From contig CANQSW010000040.1 of assembly GCA_947626615.1 (NCBI GenBank), positions 1 through 10,428 on the forward strand: a DNA stretch of 10,428 nt, read 5' to 3'. Under the pieces are notes generated by a model. That model ran no database searches, had not been told where the DNA came from, and saw only the letters and a program-made list of their open reading frames with translations. The DNA comes from an uncultured Peptococcaceae bacterium. Its GTDB lineage: Bacteria; Bacillota; Dehalobacteriia; UBA4068; UBA4997. Shown one piece after another: positions 1 to 5,154 of the stretch. Both the position numbers and the translations under genes were made by a program. Numbering within the stretch: the first letter of the stretch is position 1; every line of letters begins with the position of its first letter.

Positions 1-245
1 CAGTCGAGGCAAAGCGCGGAGCAGCCGCCCTGCTCCCAGCCGGCAAAAAGCGCGTCCAGCGCCCGTCCGGCCCGCTCCGCTCGCTGCCAGGCCCGCTGCC
101 GCATAAACTTCGGCGCGGTGCGGGCCTTTTCCAGCGCCAGCGCCCCGGCCAGCAGCTTGTCATACGCTTCGGCCAGCTCTCTGGCCGTTTTGGCGGCCGG
201 CTCGTTTAAGGGGCAGCGGCCGCCGCAATCGGCGCGTTTGGGCAT
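1..245 (-). CDS. Hypothetical Cys-containing protein, N-terminal part (cut by left edge)
   Basis: An open minus-strand frame starts with ATG at 245-243 and runs without a stop to the window edge, giving 81 visible residues. The start is well supported: a consensus ribosome binding site, AAGGAGGGG (260-252), lies six bases upstream. The protein begins MPKRADCGGRCPLNEPA, so it has an early C-x3-C pair (residues 7 and 11). A basic, Ala/Arg-rich and probably helical stretch follows (about residues 18-68), and two more Cys appear near the cut end in GGCSALCLD (about residues 75 and 79). The Cys pairs could bind metal, but this is only suggested by their spacing. It is divergent from fhs, with 222 bp between the two starts. 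I do not recognise the family and see no clear promoter for it on this strand. That it is a real gene is fairly likely from the start context; its function is unknown. Confidence 0.6.
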   Translation of the reverse strand, partial: MPKRADCGGRCPLNEPAAKTARELAEAYDKLLAGALALEKARTAPKFMRQRAWQRAERAGRALDALFAGWEQGGCSALCLD

Positions 246-365
246 TTTTCGCCCCTCCTTATGCTTTGCCGCGGCGCAAAAATTGTCGCCGACCCCGCCG
301 CCGGGGCAACGCTTCGGCGCGCTTTGGTGAAAAAGCCGGGATTTTTGCGGTTTGGCGGCCGGGGC

Positions 366-394
366 TTGAATGTTGCCGTTATTTCAAGTATAAT
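366..394 (+). promoter_or_regulatory. Sigma-70-type promoter for fhs
   Basis: TTGAAT (366-371) and TATAAT (389-394) are separated by exactly 17 bp. The -10 box is a perfect consensus and the -35 matches 4 of 6 positions. The predicted transcript starts near 401, giving a leader of about 67 nt before fhs. I see no recognisable riboswitch or terminator in this leader, and in particular no tetrahydrofolate riboswitch core. The rest of the 246-467 gap is GC-rich and holds only a short hairpin, CCCCG-CCGC-CGGGG (293-306). Confidence 0.8.
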
Positions 395-467
395 ACTAGC
401 AATAAATGTCGGTGAGAACGTCTAAACCCCGTGTCGATAAGATTTTTATGAGAAAGGTGGAACGATT

Positions 468-2225
468 ATGTTAGACCCCAGAGAGTATGCCGATTGGCAG
501 ATAGCCGCGGCGGCGGAAAAGGATATGCCGAAGCCCGCGGAATGGGCCGAGCGCCTGGGCCTGCTGCCCGACGAGGTGATCCCCTACGGCAAGGTGGCCA
601 AGCTGGATTTTCTGAAAATAATGAAGCGTTTGCAGGATAAGCCGGACGGCAAATTCATCGAAGTCACGGCTATCACGCCCACGCCGCTCGGCGAGGGCAA
701 AAGCACCACGTCTATCGGCCTGATGGAGGGCCTGGGCAAGCTCGGCAAGAACGTGGGCGGCTGCCTGCGCCAGCCCAGCGGCGGCCCCACCATGAACATC
801 AAGGGCACGGCGGCCGGCGGCGGCAACTCCATTTTGATCCCGATGACGGAGTTCTCGCTGGGCCTCACCGGCGATATCAACGACATCGCCAACGCGCATA
901 ACCTGGGCATGGTGGCGCTGAACGCGCGTATGCAGCACGAATATAACTATGACGACGCGACGCTGGCCAAGCGCGGCTTAAAGCGTCTGGATATCGACAA
1001 GAACCGCGTGCAGTTCAACTGGGTCATCGACTTTGCGGCGCAATGCCTGCGCAACATCGTCATCGGCCTGGGCGGCAAAATGGACGGCTTCACGATGCAG
1101 AGCCGCTTTGCGATCACCGTTTCTTCCGAGCTTATGGCTATTCTGGCCGTGGCGCGTGATCTGGCCGATCTCCGCGAGCGTATCGGCAACATCATTCTGG
1201 CCTACGACAAAAAGGGCAACCCCGTCACCACCAAGATGCTGGAGGTGGACGGCGCGATGACGGCCTGGATGCGCAACACGATCAACCCGACGCTTTGCTG
1301 CACCGGCGAATACCAGCCCTGCCTGGTGCACGCGGGCCCGTTCGCCAACATCGCCATCGGCCAAAGCTCCATTATCGGCGACCGCCTGGCGCTGAAAATG
1401 TTCGATTATCACGTTACGGAATCCGGTTTTGCCGCCGACATCGGCTTCGAGAAGTTCTGGAACGTCAAATGCCGGCTCTCCGGCCTGCAGCCGAACGTTT
1501 CGGTCGTTGTGGCCACTATCCGCAGCCTGAAGATGCACGGCGGCGGCCCGGCCGTTAAGCCCGGCGTGCCGCTGGACGAAGCCTACACCAGCCAGAATTG
1601 CGAGCTGGTGGAAAAAGGCCTCTGCAACCTGCTGCACCATATCGAGACGGTGAAAAAATCCGGTATCAAGCCGGTGGTCTGCCTGAACTCCTTCTATACC
1701 GATACGCCGGAGGAAGTGGCGATCGTGAAGCGCGCCGTGGAGGCGGCGGGCGCTCGCTTTGCCGTATCCGAGCATTGGCTGAAGGGCGGCGAGGGCGCGA
1801 TCGAGCTGGCCGAAGCCGTGGTCGAGGCCTGCGAAGAGCCGGTTCACCTGCAATACCTCTATCCGCTGGAAATGCCGCTGCGCCAGCGCGTCGATCTGAT
1901 CGCCCGCGAGGTCTACGGCGCGGACGGCGTGGATTGGACGCCGGAGGCCGAAGCCAAAGCCATAGCTTTTGAGAACGACCCGGCCTACAACGATTTTGCC
2001 ACCATGATGGTGAAAACGCACTTGAGCCTCAGCCACAACCCGGCCTGGAAAGGCGAACCCAAGGGCTGGCGGCTGCCGGTGCGCGACGTTCTGGTCTATG
2101 GCGGCGCGCGCTTCCTCTGCCCGATGGCCGGCGATATCAGCCTGATGCCCGGCATGGGCAGCGACCCGGCTTATCGGCGGGTTGATGTGGATACGGAAAC
2201 GGGCGAAGTCAAAGGCCTCTTTTAG
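468..2225 (+). CDS. fhs: Formate-tetrahydrofolate ligase (formyl-THF synthetase)
   Basis: Catalyses ATP + formate + tetrahydrofolate to 10-formyl-THF in the cytoplasm, the formate entry step of one-carbon metabolism and of the methyl branch of the Wood-Ljungdahl pathway. The 585 residues are slightly longer than the roughly 555-560 usual for bacterial enzymes. The P-loop TPLGEGKST is at residues 72-80, followed by an RQPSGGP segment and a Gly-rich KGTAAGGG segment. Further family blocks are LVHAGPFANIA, VTESGFAADIGFEKF, LKMHGGGP and the C-terminal MPGMGSDP...VKGLF. Several blocks differ from the Moorella-type enzyme as I remember it (KGTAAGGGN for KGGAAGGGY, TEFSLGLTGD for EDINLHFTGD), so it belongs to a divergent subgroup. 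AAAGGTGG (454-461) precedes the ATG by 6 nt. The promoter is at 366-394. fchA, the next step of the pathway, follows after a repeat-filled gap. Family assignment is secure; whether it acts in the formyl-forming or ATP-yielding direction cannot be told. Confidence 0.95.
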   Translation: MLDPREYADWQIAAAAEKDMPKPAEWAERLGLLPDEVIPYGKVAKLDFLKIMKRLQDKPDGKFIEVTAITPTPLGEGKSTTSIGLMEGLGKLGKNVGGCLRQPSGGPTMNIKGTAAGGGNSILIPMTEFSLGLTGDINDIANAHNLGMVALNARMQHEYNYDDATLAKRGLKRLDIDKNRVQFNWVIDFAAQCLRNIVIGLGGKMDGFTMQSRFAITVSSELMAILAVARDLADLRERIGNIILAYDKKGNPVTTKMLEVDGAMTAWMRNTINPTLCCTGEYQPCLVHAGPFANIAIGQSSIIGDRLALKMFDYHVTESGFAADIGFEKFWNVKCRLSGLQPNVSVVVATIRSLKMHGGGPAVKPGVPLDEAYTSQNCELVEKGLCNLLHHIETVKKSGIKPVVCLNSFYTDTPEEVAIVKRAVEAAGARFAVSEHWLKGGEGAIELAEAVVEACEEPVHLQYLYPLEMPLRQRVDLIAREVYGADGVDWTPEAEAKAIAFENDPAYNDFATMMVKTHLSLSHNPAWKGEPKGWRLPVRDVLVYGGARFLCPMAGDISLMPGMGSDPAYRRVDVDTETGEVKGLF

Positions 2226-2233
2226 ACCCAGAA

Positions 2234-2369
2234 GCGACCATAGCACGCCATCTGCTGTGTCGTCAATCTCCTCGCTTGTCGGCGTACGTTAAGTACGCCT
2301 CCGGCGACTCGTCGCTTGACTCCTTGCATCTGACGCACTCTGGCGCTTCTGCCGGGTAGTGCATATTGG
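2234..2369. repeat. Palindromic intergenic repeat, copy 1
   Basis: First full copy of a ~135-bp tandem element, beginning GCGACCATAGCACGCCAT. Its core is a perfect 7-bp inverted repeat, GGCGTAC-GTTAA-GTACGCC (2281-2299). Next comes a second dyad, GCGAC-TC-GTCGC (2304-2315). The copy is bracketed by near-matching inverted ends: CAGAAGCG-A-CCA (2229-2240) pairs with TGG-CGCTTCTG (2341-2351), with one bulged A. It looks like a REP/MITE-type non-coding element; I have no family name for it. Confidence 0.8.
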
Positions 2370-2502
2370 CGACCATGGCACGCCATTTTTGGCTTGTTGT
2401 CTGCTTGGTTTATCGGCGTACGTTAAGTATGCCTCCGGCGATTCGCCGCTTGACTTCTAGCATATGCTGCACATTTGGCGCTTCTGCCGGGTGTGCATAA
2501 TG
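2370..2502. repeat. Palindromic intergenic repeat, copy 2
   Basis: Second full copy, beginning GCGACCATGGCACGCCAT 136 bp after copy 1. The core palindrome is GGCGTAC-GTTAA-GTATGCC (2415-2433), with one G-T pair replacing a Watson-Crick pair. The second dyad has changed in both arms but is still symmetric (GGCGA-T-TCGCC, 2437-2447). The right end TGGCGCTTCTGCCGGGT (2476-2492) is identical to that of copy 1 (2341-2357). Keeping the dyads despite base changes hints that structure, in DNA or RNA, is under selection. Confidence 0.8.
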
Positions 2503-2545
2503 GCGACTATAACACGGCATTTTTGGCTCGCTGTCCGCATTTGAG
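2503..2545. repeat. Truncated third copy of the intergenic repeat
   Basis: GCGACTATAACACGGCATTT (from 2503) matches the first ~30 bp of copy 2, including the following TTTTGGCTcGcTGTC stretch. The similarity then fades into the fchA leader. The palindromic core and the right end are missing. Confidence 0.6.
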
Positions 2546-2577
2546 AACATATATGAAACGAGATTTCGGAGGTTGGC

Positions 2578-3216
2578 ATGAGCAATACGGAACTTATGGC
2601 GCTTTCCTGTCGGGAGTTTGCCGACGCGACTGCCTCGGCCGCGCCCACGCCGGGCGGCGGCGGAGCGGCGGCCTATGCCGGGGCGCTGGGTATGGCGCTG
2701 GTGAACATGGTGTCGCGCCTGACGCTGGGCAAGAAGAAATACGCCGACGTAGAAGCGGAGATCGCGGCGCTGCTGGCGGAGGGCGAGCAGATTCGCGCGG
2801 CGCTGCTGGCGGCCGTGCAGGCGGACGCCGCGGCTTTTCAACCGTTGGCGGCCGCGTATGCCCTGCCAAACGGCACGGACGCGGAAAAAGCGGCCAAGGC
2901 GGCGGAGCTTTCCGTTTGCAGCCGGCGGGCGGTGGAGCTGCCCCTGGCGGCGGCGGAACAGGCAGTGCGCGGTTTGGAGATCGCGCGGCGCGTGGCGGCC
3001 TGCGGCAGCCGATTGGTCATTTCCGACGCGGGCTGCGGTGCTGCGCTGCTGCTGGCGGCGGTGAAGAGCTTCGATTTCACCGTGCGGATAAATCTGGGCG
3101 CTATTCAGGATAAGGCGTTCGTCGCGGCGGCGGAAGCTCGTCTGGCGGAGCTGTTGCGGCGGGCGGCGGCGCTGGAGGAAGAAGCGCGGCAACTGGCGAA
3201 CGAACGTCTGCTCTAA
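2578..3216 (+). CDS. fchA: Methenyl-THF cyclohydrolase / formiminotransferase-cyclodeaminase family
   Basis: A 212-residue cytoplasmic protein of the cyclodeaminase/cyclohydrolase family, matching the ~210-residue stand-alone FchA form. The N-terminal signature PTPGGGGAAA (23-32) is followed by LGMALVNMVSRLTLGKKKY (to 55), the typical helix and lysine-rich segment. AVQADAAAF (79-87), VISDAGCGAAL (147-157) and VRINL (169-173) are further family blocks. The C-terminus (about 180-212) is a charged amphipathic helix, as in relatives. The likely reaction is interconversion of 10-formyl-THF and 5,10-methenyl-THF, the step after Fhs; the alternative is formimino-THF cyclodeaminase in histidine or purine breakdown. 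The fhs neighbour favours the cyclohydrolase role, and no hut genes or formiminotransferase are in view. GGAGG (2568-2572) lies 5 nt before ATG. A hairpin terminator follows at 3233. The protein is very Ala-rich, which explains long spurious open frames on the other strand. Confidence 0.85.
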   Translation: MSNTELMALSCREFADATASAAPTPGGGGAAAYAGALGMALVNMVSRLTLGKKKYADVEAEIAALLAEGEQIRAALLAAVQADAAAFQPLAAAYALPNGTDAEKAAKAAELSVCSRRAVELPLAAAEQAVRGLEIARRVAACGSRLVISDAGCGAALLLAAVKSFDFTVRINLGAIQDKAFVAAAEARLAELLRRAAALEEEARQLANERLL

Positions 3217-3232
3217 AAACCGAACATATATG

Positions 3233-3270
3233 ACCGGGGCCGCATTTTGGCGCAGTCCCGGTTTTGTTTT
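3233..3270 (+). terminator. Intrinsic terminator after fchA
   Basis: The outer stem ACCGGG (3233-3238) pairs with CCCGGT (3257-3262). A short inner stem GCC (3239-3241) / GGC (3249-3251) caps it, leaving a five-base bulge on the right arm. A TTTTGTTTT run (3262-3270) follows. It sits 17 nt after the fchA stop codon. Confidence 0.7.
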
Positions 3271-3286
3271 GCGGCGGCCGCCTTGC

Positions 3287-3315
3287 TTGACTTTGCGCCG
3301 CCATACAACTATAAT
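3287..3315 (+). promoter_or_regulatory. Near-consensus promoter for the membrane protein-ychF unit
   Basis: TTGACT (3287-3292) and TATAAT (3310-3315) are separated by 17 bp: 5 of 6 and 6 of 6 consensus positions. The predicted start of transcription is around 3322, inside the inverted repeat at 3317-3342. Confidence 0.85.
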
Positions 3316-3316
3316 C

Positions 3317-3342
3317 ATATTATAACGTAGTCGTTATGATAT
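3317..3342. repeat. 11-bp inverted repeat over the predicted transcription start
   Basis: ATATTATAACG (3317-3327) and CGTTATGATAT (3332-3342) form an 11-bp dyad with a single G-T pair around a TAGT centre. It begins two bases after the -10 box. This position fits an operator for a dimeric repressor. If transcription starts at its left edge it could instead form a 5'-end mRNA hairpin. Confidence 0.6.
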
Positions 3343-3370
3343 ATGTGAGCGTGTTAGGGGAGGGATAAGC

Positions 3371-3781
3371 ATGAAACCGGATCAAGGCACGAATGGGCGC
3401 CGGGCCGTTTTGGCGGCAGTATTGTGCGGCGTGGTGTTTTGTCTGTATCTGCTGGCGCATCTGCTGATCATGCACCATTTTGAGGCGATCGCGCACCGTT
3501 ACTATGATATGTGGCTGTATTATGTCGTCGCGCTGCCGCTGGACCTGCTGGGCGCGGCGCTGCTGCGGGCGGGGCTGGCCTTTTCCCGGCGGGGCTGCCG
3601 GGGCCGGCTGCGGCTGGATATCCCGGCGCTGGCCGCTTTTTTGGTCGTGCTGGCCGGAGGCGCGCTGTTTGCTGCCAGCCCGGCGACGCTCAATATCGTT
3701 TTCAGTTCGCTTTATCGCATACCTCTGTTCTTTTTGCTGCTGTGCGGGCTGCGGCGCGGCCCTGACACCGCTGCAAACTGA
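3371..3781 (+). CDS. Small integral membrane protein of unknown function
   Basis: A 136-residue protein with four likely membrane helices at about residues 12-33, 47-70, 84-102 and 113-127. A basic cytoplasmic-looking loop (RRGCRGRLRLD, 73-83) lies between the second and third, and a basic RRG near the C-terminus. There is no signal peptidase site and I see no catalytic motif. The start is well supported: GGGGAGG (3357-3363) is 7 nt before ATG and a near-consensus promoter lies at 3287-3315. The stop is 48 nt before ychF and no terminator with a T-run intervenes, so the two are probably co-transcribed. A 161-residue antisense frame over the same region is low-complexity (Gln/Arg/Ala-rich), as expected for the reverse of a hydrophobic gene. 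I do not recognise the family; a transporter accessory or envelope protein is possible, but nothing in the sequence decides it. Confidence 0.75.
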   Translation: MKPDQGTNGRRAVLAAVLCGVVFCLYLLAHLLIMHHFEAIAHRYYDMWLYYVVALPLDLLGAALLRAGLAFSRRGCRGRLRLDIPALAAFLVVLAGGALFAASPATLNIVFSSLYRIPLFFLLLCGLRRGPDTAAN

Positions 3782-3788
3782 TACCGAC

Positions 3789-3803
3789 GCCCCGGTGCGG
3801 GGC
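3789..3803 (+). other. GC hairpin between the membrane protein gene and ychF
   Basis: GCCCCG (3789-3794) and CGGGGC (3798-3803) form a perfect 6-bp stem with a GTG loop. No T-run follows, so it is not a standard terminator. It lies 10 nt upstream of the ychF Shine-Dalgarno sequence AAGGAG (3814-3819) and could affect mRNA stability or translation, or be incidental. Confidence 0.4.
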
Positions 3804-3829
3804 AATCTGCTATAAGGAGTGGTAGAGAT

Positions 3830-4933
3830 ATGAAATTAGGCATTGTGGGCCTGCCCAACGTGGGCAAAAGCACGCTTTTCAACGCGATAACCAACGCGGG
3901 GGCGGAGGCGGCCAACTATCCGTTCTGTACCATCGAGCCGAACGTGGGCACGGTGGCCGTGCCGGACAAGCGGCTGCAGGTCTTGTCCGAGCTGCACAAA
4001 TCGGCCCGTACGGTACCCGCGTTCGTGGAATTTGTCGATATCGCGGGGCTGGTGAAGGGTGCGAGCCGCGGCGAGGGGCTGGGCAACAAATTTCTGGCGC
4101 ATATCCGCGAGGTGGACGCGATACTGCACGTGGTGCGCTGCTTCGACAGCGATACTATCGTCCACGTGGAGGGCAGCGTAGACCCCCTGCGCGATATGGA
4201 GACGATCAATCTGGAGCTTATCCTGGCCGATCTGGAGACGCTGGAGAAGCGCTACGACAAGGCCAGCCGCCTGACGCTGAAGGGCGAAAAATCGGCGGCG
4301 GCGGAGGCCAAGCTGCTGGGCGCGCTGAAAGAGCATCTGGAGGCGGGGCGGCCGGCGCGTTCTTTTGAGTGCGGCGAGGACGAGCAGGAACTGCTGCGCG
4401 ACCTGAACCTGCTGACGCAGAAGCCCGTGGTCTATGCCGCCAATATGGACGAAGCCGCTTTTGCGGCCTACACCTCCGGCGAGCCGAACGCCTATTTCCA
4501 ACAGCTGGCGGACGAAGCGGCCAAGGAGGGCGCGGCCGTGTTGCCGATCTGCGCCCAGCTGGAGCAGGATATCGCCGACCTTGCGCCGGAAGAAAAGCAG
4601 CTGTTTCTGGCCGAAGTGGGGCTGGAGGAGAGCGGGCTGGACCGGCTTATCCGCGTCAGCTACGACCTGCTGGGGCTGATTAGCTTCCTCACCACCGGGG
4701 CGGACGAAACGCGCGCCTGGACGATCAAAAAAGGCACGAAAGCGCCGCAGGCGGCCGGCAAGATACATACCGATTTTGAACGCGGCTTTATCCGCGCCGA
4801 AACTATCGCCTACGACGACCTGATGGCGGCGGGCAGCATGGTCAAGGCGCGGGAAAAGGGGCTTATCCGCAGCGAGGGCAAGGAATACGTGGTGCAGGAC
4901 GGCGATATCATCTTGTTCCGCTTCAACGTATAA
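3830..4933 (+). CDS. ychF: Redox-/ribosome-associated P-loop ATPase YchF (EngD, OLA1 family)
   Basis: A 367-residue cytoplasmic protein of the Obg-related YchF/OLA1 subfamily, full length for the family. G1 is GLPNVGKST (7-15); the switch region NYPFCTIEPNVG is at 29-40; G3 is DIAGL (70-74), followed by the diagnostic KGASRGEGLGNKFL (76-89). G4 is NMDE (205-208) instead of NKxD, the change known to make this subfamily prefer ATP. A charged helical insert (about 130-175) is the expected coiled coil. The C-terminal TGS domain spans about 284-366 and ends in the conserved DGDIILFRFNV. Members bind ribosomes and are linked to translation and stress responses. AAGGAG (3814-3819) lies 10 nt before ATG. 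It is probably co-transcribed with the small membrane protein upstream, from the promoter at 3287. Assignment is secure; the precise cellular role is not settled even in model species. Confidence 0.97.
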   Translation: MKLGIVGLPNVGKSTLFNAITNAGAEAANYPFCTIEPNVGTVAVPDKRLQVLSELHKSARTVPAFVEFVDIAGLVKGASRGEGLGNKFLAHIREVDAILHVVRCFDSDTIVHVEGSVDPLRDMETINLELILADLETLEKRYDKASRLTLKGEKSAAAEAKLLGALKEHLEAGRPARSFECGEDEQELLRDLNLLTQKPVVYAANMDEAAFAAYTSGEPNAYFQQLADEAAKEGAAVLPICAQLEQDIADLAPEEKQLFLAEVGLEESGLDRLIRVSYDLLGLISFLTTGADETRAWTIKKGTKAPQAAGKIHTDFERGFIRAETIAYDDLMAAGSMVKAREKGLIRSEGKEYVVQDGDIILFRFNV

Positions 4934-4974
4934 GGCCAAGCGGCAGGAAAACGCCAAACCAATAAGATAATTGT

Positions 4975-5024
4975 AAAAATTGTGCAGGAATAACGCTTTC
5001 GGGTGTTGATTTTTGCACAATTTT
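4975..5024. promoter_or_regulatory. Inverted repeat around the livK -35 box (operator or ychF terminator)
   Basis: AAAATTGTGCA (4976-4986) and TGCACAATTTT (5014-5024) are perfect 11-bp inverted copies 27 bp apart. The right copy fills most of the spacer between the livK -35 and -10 boxes, and the left copy lies just upstream of the -35. Between them AACGC (4992-4996) can pair with GTGTT (5003-5007). Two readings fit: paired binding sites for a repressor of the LIV operon, or an AT-rich hairpin that ends ychF transcription at the TTTT of 5021-5024. Position over the promoter makes a regulatory role attractive. Confidence 0.55.
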
Positions 5025-5034
5025 AATGTATAAT
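5006..5034 (+). promoter_or_regulatory. Promoter of the LIV transporter operon
   Basis: TTGATT (5006-5011) and TATAAT (5029-5034) are separated by 17 bp: 4 of 6 and 6 of 6 consensus positions. Predicted transcription start is near 5041, leaving a leader of about 114 nt before the binding-protein gene. Confidence 0.8.
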
Positions 5035-5040
5035 ACCAAT

Positions 5041-5131
5041 ACTAAGCAAGGCAAACAAATGTCCGCCATATACGGACGTGCCCTTGCTTGGCGGACAACT
5101 TGGCGGATAAAAGCAAAAGAAAAGAAGCAAG
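5041..5131 (+). promoter_or_regulatory. Structured leader with alternative pairings upstream of livK
   Basis: One fold pairs AAGCAAGG (5044-5051) with CCTTGCTT (5082-5089) and encloses GTCCG (5061-5065) / CGGAC (5073-5077). Competing folds pair TGTCCGCC (5060-5067) with GGCGGACA (5090-5097), and CTTGCTT (5083-5089) with a second AAGCAAG (5125-5131) just before the ribosome binding site. CTTGGCGGACAA (5087-5098) is followed directly by CTTGGCGGATAA (5099-5110), an 11/12 tandem repeat. No poly-U terminator is present in the leader, so any control would act on translation, mRNA stability, or through protein binding. I cannot match it to a known riboswitch or T-box. Confidence 0.5.
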
Positions 5132-5154
5132 AAAATTAGGAGGTCGTTAGTAAG

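Larger units (their letters stand above)
2226..2577. other. Intergenic region between fhs and fchA, filled by repeats
   Basis: These 352 bp contain no convincing gene. Nearly all of it (about 2229-2545) is the palindromic repeat array described separately; the remaining bases carry the fchA ribosome binding site GGAGG (2568-2572, 5 nt before ATG). There is no poly-T intrinsic terminator right after fhs, so read-through from fhs into fchA is possible. A TATAAC at 2508-2513 could be a -10 box for fchA, but no acceptable -35 lies at the right distance. Confidence 0.7.

Noticed and set aside
401..467. Possible tetrahydrofolate riboswitch in the fhs leader
   Set aside because: The leader is short and AT-rich with no multi-stem fold or terminator, and nothing resembles the known THF riboswitch cores.
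448..474. Short upstream frame (ATG AGA AAG, eight residues) overlapping the fhs start
   Set aside because: Its ATG lacks a Shine-Dalgarno sequence, and the bases it covers are themselves the fhs ribosome binding site. A leader peptide role is not supported.
978..2246. Long minus-strand open frame (422 residues) across fhs
   Set aside because: It is fully antisense to a well-supported enzyme gene, has no ribosome binding site or recognisable domain, and its His/Ala/Asp-rich composition is that of reversed GC-rich codons.
2508..2513. TATAAC as a -10 box for a separate fchA promoter
   Set aside because: No reasonable -35 element lies 16-18 bp upstream and the site is part of the repeat (GCGACTATAAC corresponds to GCGACCATGGC in copy 2).
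2229..2545. CRISPR array
   Set aside because: The repeat unit is ~135 bp and contiguous, with no short identical repeats separated by unique spacers, and there are no cas genes.
2475..3113. Plus-strand open frame of 212 residues in another frame over fchA
   Set aside because: It begins inside the repeat array and gives a Gly/Arg-rich translation without motifs, whereas the fchA frame has the family signature and a good ribosome binding site.
3320..3805. Minus-strand open frame (161 residues) opposite the small membrane protein
   Set aside because: It is Gln/Arg/Ala-rich with no motif; the plus-strand frame has a promoter, a ribosome binding site and coherent membrane helices.
3836..5020. 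Minus-strand open frame (394 residues) across ychF
   Set aside because: It is antisense to a highly conserved gene and has low-complexity Arg/Gln/Leu composition typical of a shadow frame.
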